Below are positions 39,501 through 48,120 of a stretch of DNA of 64,000 nucleotides, in pieces. The translations under genes and the position numbers were made by a program. The DNA is from Petrosia ficiformis (taxonomy: Eukaryota > Porifera > Demospongiae > Haplosclerida > Petrosiidae). The notes beneath the pieces are model-generated. The model was not told where the DNA came from, did no database searches, and saw only the letters and a program-made list of their open reading frames with translations. The stretch covers positions 9,692,001 through 9,756,000 of the forward strand of contig OX345636.1 in the NCBI GenBank assembly GCA_947044365.1. The letters are read 5' to 3'. Position 1 is the first letter of the stretch; each line of letters starts with the position of its first letter.

Positions 39501-42500
39501 ACTCGCTTTCAGTGTCACTTGTATGTTGTTTTAAGATGCTTAATCATTACAGTGGTAAAAAGTAAGTTCGTCATTACATAACTTGCAACGCACAATTGAT
39601 TTTGGATTGTCATCGTTGTTCTCAATCGAGGACTTATCAAAGTACTTCCAACAAGGTGATCTTTTCACATGCTTCAACCCAGAACCACCAGCACCAGCAC
39701 CAACACTACAACTACTAGCCATTTTCAATCTCGTGGTTATCCTTCAAGACAATGAAGTACAAAAATATAAGTGCGCATGCGCAAGAGCACGTGATATATT
39801 GAACTGACTAATTAGTTAATAAAAATCGTAGTCGACAGCAGTCGACTAATCGACTAATTGTACTAGTTGTTCCAGCCCTAACTTTGATTAATGTTAATGG
39901 TGCATGTAGTACTACTACACTGCAAAAACAAAATAGTTAAAATAACTAATTTAATGGTTAGTACAGTTGCAAGGATTTAACAATTAGTTTGTTACTCTTG
40001 ATAAATACATATAATACCATAGATACTTTGTACTAATTATAATCAACAACAATTGAAGCTATACAATTTTAAGGTGCTGTCTACTCGTATTTCATGTCAA
40101 AGATTTAGTATAATTTATACTAAAGTACATGTAATTGTATCTGCGCATGAAAAGGATTTGTAAACCTGTAAACACATAATTTAATTTATATCTTTCAATA
40201 CATGGTACACACTATGTTGTAGTAACATACATGCTTGTAGCCACAACATCCTCTATGACAATTGACAGTCTAAATTTAAACTCATGCTATTCCTTGCAAC
40301 TGTATTAACCAATAAAATGGTTATTTTAACGATTTAGTTTTTGCAATGTATTAGTACTAACATTGCTAATAATAATGTTAGTATATATTACTAGTAGTAC
40401 TAATTGTTATACTGAAGTTAGTGCTTGGGATAATGCTAATAGTAATACTACCATTAGTCCTGACTTTACTAATATTACTATTACTAATGGTAGTATATAT
40501 TACTAATTGTAGTATTAACATTAGTACCGATGGTGATACTACTGGTATGTATGTATACACATGTATATGTCAATAAAATGTCGCCATACAGTAGCAGTAA
40601 TTATGTTGGTTCTACTGTCAGTACAGTCAGTAATTACTATCTCACTACTGTGGTGTTGAATTGACAAGTACACTAATTAATGTCAAAACTACTGTTGAAA
40701 CACTGAAGGGTGAAAATGAAACTAATGAGTAACTACTGTACTGTATGTTGACTTACTATTGACATGCACTGTACATGTATATGAATTTCATGCATGGTTC
40801 TCAAGACTGACATTCATATCACAGATGTTTGATGGTGCTATTACAATATGTCATTCTTTTGACTCGGTCACAATTGAGGTAAAGGATTGCAAAATGATGA
40901 TTAATTTAGTACATGTACAATTGCATGTACATGTCCTTTATAATGTGAATTGAATTTATGTGTAATAAGCCAATGAAATCTGGTGTCCAGGATGAGCAGT
41001 CATTAGGTTTCTTTGACACCAACTTGCATTTGATACATTTCCTATAAAGTGCTATAAGAATCGTATTAGTGATACTGACAAGCATATATGTTACCAAGCT
41101 TACCTTGCTGATTTCTTGACAGTAGTGAACACTATGTCTGGTATTTGTTGATTTCTTATAAACTATTTTCTTCAGGTAAGCAAGTTGGAATTTGAAACCT
41201 TTAAAGTTATTGAATTGCCTGAAGTACTGCCCATGCATGCATTATTATTTTCATCATTGAAAATGTTATATGTACAATACATGTAATTATGTATACAATA
41301 ATTTTGACTTATCATCAATGCATTATTTATAGTGGGTATCTGATGGTGTTAATGATATGTATGCTGATGCAGTATTATCAGTAATTTTGAAACTATCAAC
41401 GGATACGAAGAAACTTGAAAGTAAGAATATGCCTGATCAGTTTCATATCAAGCAGAAACATTTCGCATGCATGCTCTAGCCTCCTACTCAAGCTCTTTAA
41501 AAGATGGCAGAGAAAAAAAAGCCTGGATTCAACTCGTTGTGCATATGCTAATTAACATGCAAAATAACATGTGGTCACTAAAGGGTGTGTCAGTTTGTGA
41601 TACAATAGCCAATATCTGTTCCTTGTTTGGAACGAGGATATCCAAAGTGCTGTACAGAACAGAGATCAATGAATCAAAAGTAGCCATATTGATTATACTA
41701 CCTATTTTCAGCTAAGTGAAATACACTAAAGTGCGTTCACGTTGAGTTGGCACCAAACTAAATGATATTATTTTTTAGTTTGGTGCCAACTCAACCTGAA
41801 CGTACTTTAGTTCCATGGTTGCCTCAGAAATCTGGGAAATTAATACATTAATTAGGGTGTGCACAAACAGTTGAATCCAGGCTGTTTTTCACTGCCATGC
41901 TAAAGAGCCTGGGTACGAGGCTAATGCATACTTATACTGACCAGGTTGCAAAACTTTTATTGACCCATTTAGTGTTGTCAACTGAATAAATAAACAAGCG
42001 TTGTTTGTTTGTTTTTTTTTTGAGGTACATGTAGATGTCCCTGGTTTGACTCCTGCTATGTTTTTTTCTTTTTTGTAACAACATACATTAAAGGCCCCCT
42101 GGTTCAAATTCTACTCTGTTATCTTTTTTTTTTGTTTTTGTACGCTCATAAATACACTTGGAGCTCAAAATCTGCAACCCTCTCAAATGACCATTGTTTG
42201 CAAAAACAGAAACAAGATTGTGATACCTTTCATTACCTTTTGGATTTTAGTATTGATTTTTTTTACTTTGTAACATCAACTCAACTAGGTTAAAATCTTT
42301 ATTTAATATTATAATTAAAGTTTAAATTATAGAATAGTCAATAACAGGCAAAAGAGCCTTCGTTACAGTAAGTCAATTTCAAAAGGAAGTTTGTCATCAC
42401 AGACGAATGAAGACAAACTACAAAATTCCTTCAAGAAGGAACTCTGAAGTTACCTCAGACTGGACCTGTAGATCCTGAAGCAAATACAATAGCATCTATA

Positions 42501-45500
42501 ATAACTTTGTGAACTGTAGCAGGAGTCTTAGGTATATAGCACTACTCCATACTCTCTCTTAAGTTTGTCCATTCTATTGAGTTTGTATCGCTGTATGTGG
42601 CTTCTGGTTACAAGATAATTGACTGTGTGACCCACACACTTTAATACGCAAAAGGGAGTGTTCTTTTTGTTCGTTAGAGAGTGTGGGCAGCTGGCAGAAA
42701 CATATCAGAGCTGAAATGGCTTGAATATTTGTTAGTGTGACTTCGTTTTGACCAACATGCCCCTTACTAAACCTTGCTGTGGTTTAGTTCCAGACTGTCC
42801 ACACATGATCAGAATCTGTTATCCAACATTCAATTTTGGGCTTTTTATGGCCTGTAGGCCCATCCTTATGATTGCTTTCAACGGGTTTTAATATATATAT
42901 ATATATATGCTGTTGTCATTCCAGTGGGCTCGATCATTAATGGGCGTGGTGCGTAAAAGAATGCTGGCTCGAGCTTACAGACCACCAGGAATATTTAGGA
43001 AGAATGGAAAACTACAACTAATATAGCATAGCAGAGAAACAGTATAAAAACGATACAAGAATCTAAAATAAGTTGTCGAGTTTCAGACATGAGGAAGTCA
43101 TCATTTAAAGAAGTACTTCAGTTTCATCAAAGATCTGTGTACTTAGACTGCAGTTAAACTTGCTCCAGTTTCACAGTACACAGAAAGGTAGAGACACTAG
43201 TGCCATTAGCAACATTTGATACATGGTCACTGGAAAGCAGTCATATGGATAATGTTTCTCGATATAATTTTATTTCCTTGGTTCATCTGTACTAATTGAA
43301 TGTGCAGATCTGATGGTACATTGTTATACTTTTGTGGCTACAAATATGTTAATTAATGGTTATTTTTTGGTATTATTTTAGGTGCTGCAGAAGTAAAACA
43401 AGAATTAATTCACAAGAAAAGAGATCTTCCATTCCCTGAAAAGTAAGGAAATCTGTGTTTGCTAGTATTTACACTATATTGTACTCTTTTTTTTTGGGCA
43501 TCATTAACACGGCAATAGAATTCTGTTCTTTTTTTCTTGTTATGCACAACCTATTTGCCATTTAGAGAAGTGAATCCAAAATACTTCCGTATCTAACTAT
43601 ACTACATCCATTGAGAGGCACTGTAGTTTCATACACAGAGAGGGAATTATCTGCCATTTTTTTTAATGATCATGCACATGCTTAATTATGAAATGCAGTG
43701 ATATTGTTACCATCGCCACTGTCACACAGCCTTAAGCTGTATATTATGATGGTTCTTGATGCAATTGCAGGCCTAGCTACTACAGTCTATGATGTACTAA
43801 CAACATTGGTATGTATATAAGTGATGTGAGAATATTCTCTTGCTAGGATTATCTGAACTTCACCTTAGATACACAGTTGTTATAGCTTAAATATACTCAT
43901 CATTTCCTCACTGCAATTTGGTATGTACATAGCAAGAGTAATAGCTTTTGCTGGGTACTGACTTCCTGCACAAATTGGTGGAATGATGGGCAATTGCGTT
44001 GGATTATTTGCTGTATGTGTCTGTTTTAGTAAATTAGGTCACGATTTATTATTCATTTCTTAGTAATAGTTTAAAGAGTTTGTATTTGTTGGCAGAGTAA
44101 TGAATTTGATGACGGAGATGTTTGGTTCACAGAATGTTCGTTGGTGCACAGAACTGGATACTGATATTATTGTGATCACTGTGGACACATCTAAAGCTGT
44201 TCTAAATGCAAGAACAATGGTGAGAAATAGGCTACTCAGTTTCACTATTACAACTTGTTTATATTGCTACAGCATGTATCAAAGTCACTTAGTATTTGTT
44301 ATTGCTCAGAAAGCTGCCCAAAAACTTGTTACACAAGAAGTACCTCTGCATAACTTAATTTGTAGGATTCCTATGGCAGGATCACAACTATCCGGGATTA
44401 CCATCAAATGTCAAAGTATACCTAGGTATACAAGAATTAACCATTGGTTTACCTATACAAATCCCAAGATAGCATAGGTATACAAGAATTAACCATTGGT
44501 TTACCTATACAAATCCCAAGATAGCATGGAATATCTCAGGATTGCCCATAAGGGATAAAATATTTCAGTGATCCCAGGTCTTGAATTCCATACAAATGTC
44601 AGGACAGCATGGAATATCTCAGGATTGCCCATAAGGGATAATAATTGCCAACAAATCCCAAGACAGCATGGAATATCTCAGGATTGCCCATAAGGGATAA
44701 TAATTGCCAACAAATCCCAAGACAGCATGGAATATCTCAGGATTGCCCATAAGGGATAAAATATTTCAGTGATCCCAGATCTTGAATTCCATACAAATGT
44801 CAGGATATGATGGGATGTGCACATGTCATTACAAACAAACAAGAGTTTTCAGGATTGCTTGGGATATAACATATACAAATCCCAAGATAGCAAGGGATAT
44901 CCCAGTAGTGCCCACATGTGATAAAATACTTCAGTGATCCCAGGTCTTTAATTCCATACAAATCTTAGGATATGAGGGATGTGCCATATATCATCCCAAG
45001 ATACAATGGGCAATTTCATACAAATAAATCATGAGATGTCACTACAGATAAACAAATATCTCAGATTGGATACCATATACAAATCCCAGAATACTATTTG
45101 ATATCTCAGGATTGCCCCTATGTCAGTAGTGGCAGTAGTGGGTAAACAAGGATACCATTGCATTCATTACCAATAGATACATGTATATAGAGTGCTGTTT
45201 CCATTGACAACTGGAGATAACTTGGGATAGCACAATACAGATGTCTTATTGTACTCAAATTCTAACTTTATTAAAATGAGTGTACATTTTGCATGTATGC
45301 ATATGATAACCAATCACAAAACTCGATTAATTAATCTCCTCCTGCCAATAAGGTCACTGCATATATTTTTGTGGAGTTTTGTTGGACTTTTTAGGAGTGA
45401 CATTTGGTGAAGCGGTACTCTTTCGAGAAGATTTTCTGGCAACCTTTGTTGGTGAGGCTTCACCAAAATCATTTGGCCTTTTATTGCTTGACTTCGGAGA

Positions 45501-46219
45501 TACACTATATTCAAGGAAAATACTTTATTAGATGATAAAAGTGAAACAATCACTACAATACTGGTAATGTAATTTCTATGATATCAGCCCGAGGCGAAGC
45601 CGAGGGCTGATATCAAGGGGCGAGGGTTGTATATTCGCCATATACACCGAGAAGGGTATATATAATATATTCTATAGCTTGATGGATGGATATGTGTCGA
45701 CAAGTAACGATTGAGGACTTACGTGTCTGTGACGAGTACTCTAACTTTTTTCTTCAACTTGCCAATCTCCAAATGTGACAGAAACGAAAACCTAGTTGTT
45801 TGGCTGCGCTGTTCTTTCTGTTGTTTCCTTTTTTTTCAATGAAAGGCAGCATTTACGTGTTCTCTTCATGACCTTTCAGTATCTGATGTGCGCATGTGCA
45901 ATATGTGTATGAATATCATTATAGATATACTTTACCTAGTGAATATCATTATAGCTGCTTAATATACACCTGCGGTTGTACATACACCTGTGGTTAGGTG
46001 TATATTGCGTATATACAACCTGTCGGTACTTTGATGTTTCCCACAACCAAGGGTGTGGAAACTTTGAGCCAACTGCTGGACATTTTGACCTTTTCACCAC
46101 TCTTGTCCTCCCAATATACTTTGTATACAGTTCAGTTTCAATTTATTGGACATTCACTAGATTTATCGGACAATGTCTTGCATGACTGACTGTTTCCACA
46201 CCACTGCCCACAACTATAG

Positions 46220-46258
<39 letters not shown>

Positions 46259-48065
46259 TTATAGTATGATGCCACTTAAGATCAAAGGCTTTAACTGTGC
46301 TATATATTCCATATAAAGAACACTTTCCTGGGAAGTGTTCTATAATTTCCTGAGAACTGTTCTATATTATACCCGTGAATTTTAGATTACCACTTTATTA
46401 CAGCCACAAGTTTACATAACTATCACTACTTCACACAACAATGATAACAAGTTTCCATTACTCAACAAAATAGAAAAAAAGTCTCTAAACAAAATGCAGA
46501 GCAAAATTCCTAACTACTTTAATGAAACATTTATTGTACATTTACTGAAGTTACCAGAAAAGTTTGGAGGAGCAATAGACTAAGCAGCATCTTCATATGG
46601 GAGAACATCAGGGTTATTATCAAGACTCTTTTTGTCTAAATCATGATTTCCCACACCTTCCACAGCCTGTATTGTAGTATCAGTACTGTTAATAATTTTA
46701 GTAACATCTTGTTTCTGTTGTTCTGATGTGTGTTCATAGAGCCTGAGAGCCTTTGTGCTTCGATGACCAGAAGTTTCAGCGATGACTTTTTCTGGTATCC
46801 CACTGTTAAACATACGTGTAATTGCTGTGGCTCGAAGTAAATGATTGGTATAATACACTTCAATACCTGATTGAGCACACAATTCTGAAACAATATTTTT
46901 CAACAGATTTATACCAACTCGTTTTGTTGCACAACTTTTTGTAGGATCAGCAGGAAACTTATCTAAAACTCGCATGTAAAAGTGAGGAGCATCTAATGGT
47001 AAAAGAGACAGGTATGTGTCTAAGAGTTTTACAACACAATGTTTGTTCCCAGGCAAAGCATAAGCACAGGTGACTTTGCTCTTTGTATTGATATCCTTGA
47101 AATGATGCTGATTGTTCTTTGATATGTACTCAATATACTTGTAATACACCGATGAATCATAAAAATTCTTGTCTTGTGGTACACGAATAAACTGGGAAGG
47201 CACCAGATCATACTGTTCCTGCACACCTCTGAGAACAAAATTAAGACCAACATAGAAGAGTACTGTACGTTGCAGAACTTTAGGAGTACAATAACCAAGG
47301 AGATATTTCTGCCAAAATATATCTTCATGCACGGGATCTATTGATTTAGCACTTTCTATCACTGCACCAATGCCCTGTCTATGCAACTCACTGCTGTGTG
47401 AATCTAAGGTTTTCTGAAGGTCTTGGAATCTGCTGTCACTCCTATCCAGCGCAGAAAAAGGTGCCTTGTTAGACTGCAATACTCGGTTAAGTCCACTTAC
47501 TAGAGATCTCAAAGTCGCTGGTGGATATGGTGTTCCATCCACCCTTCTTGTCTCTAAAACAAAACGGCACAACAACTTACAAACCAGGTCTGCGTCGTGG
47601 GACTGTAAAAAGTCTGAGGGAACGATATCAGTTGGTTCCATGATAGAACGGTTAGTGGCCCATGCATTGAAATTTCTTACAGCTCACTGCGTACTTATTT
47701 CAGTGTTTTTTGGAATAACTCCTTTTGCTGCTTTTCACAGGACCCAATGGGATCACAAAAACATCTACTATTCCACTCACTAAGAGGTAATACAGCAGCC
47801 TTTTTTGATTGACGATGAGCCAAAGATAGACATTTTCGCTTGCGAGATTCGTTCAATTTCACACTAGTAAAATTTTCCTTGGTAGCCATCTCTATAAAAC
47901 AGTTAAAGCACCGTCTTGCTCGTGCTGTACTGGGAAATATAGCACTCGGGGTGGGGTCTCGAAGCCTCATACAGCACTCGGCTTCGCCTCATGCTGTATG
48001 AGGCTTCTCGACCCCACCCCTCGTGCTATATTTCCCATACAGCACTCGCACCGGTGCTTTAACTA

Positions 48066-48120
<55 letters not shown>

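Larger units (their letters stand above)
41421..43381. other. Intron with hairpin and family A MITE
   Basis: Contains the hairpin at 41726-41810 and the family A MITE at 42848-43265. An 82-codon plus-strand frame at 41467-41715 has no recognisable features. Poly-T tracts occur near 42010 and 42125. Confidence 0.4.
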
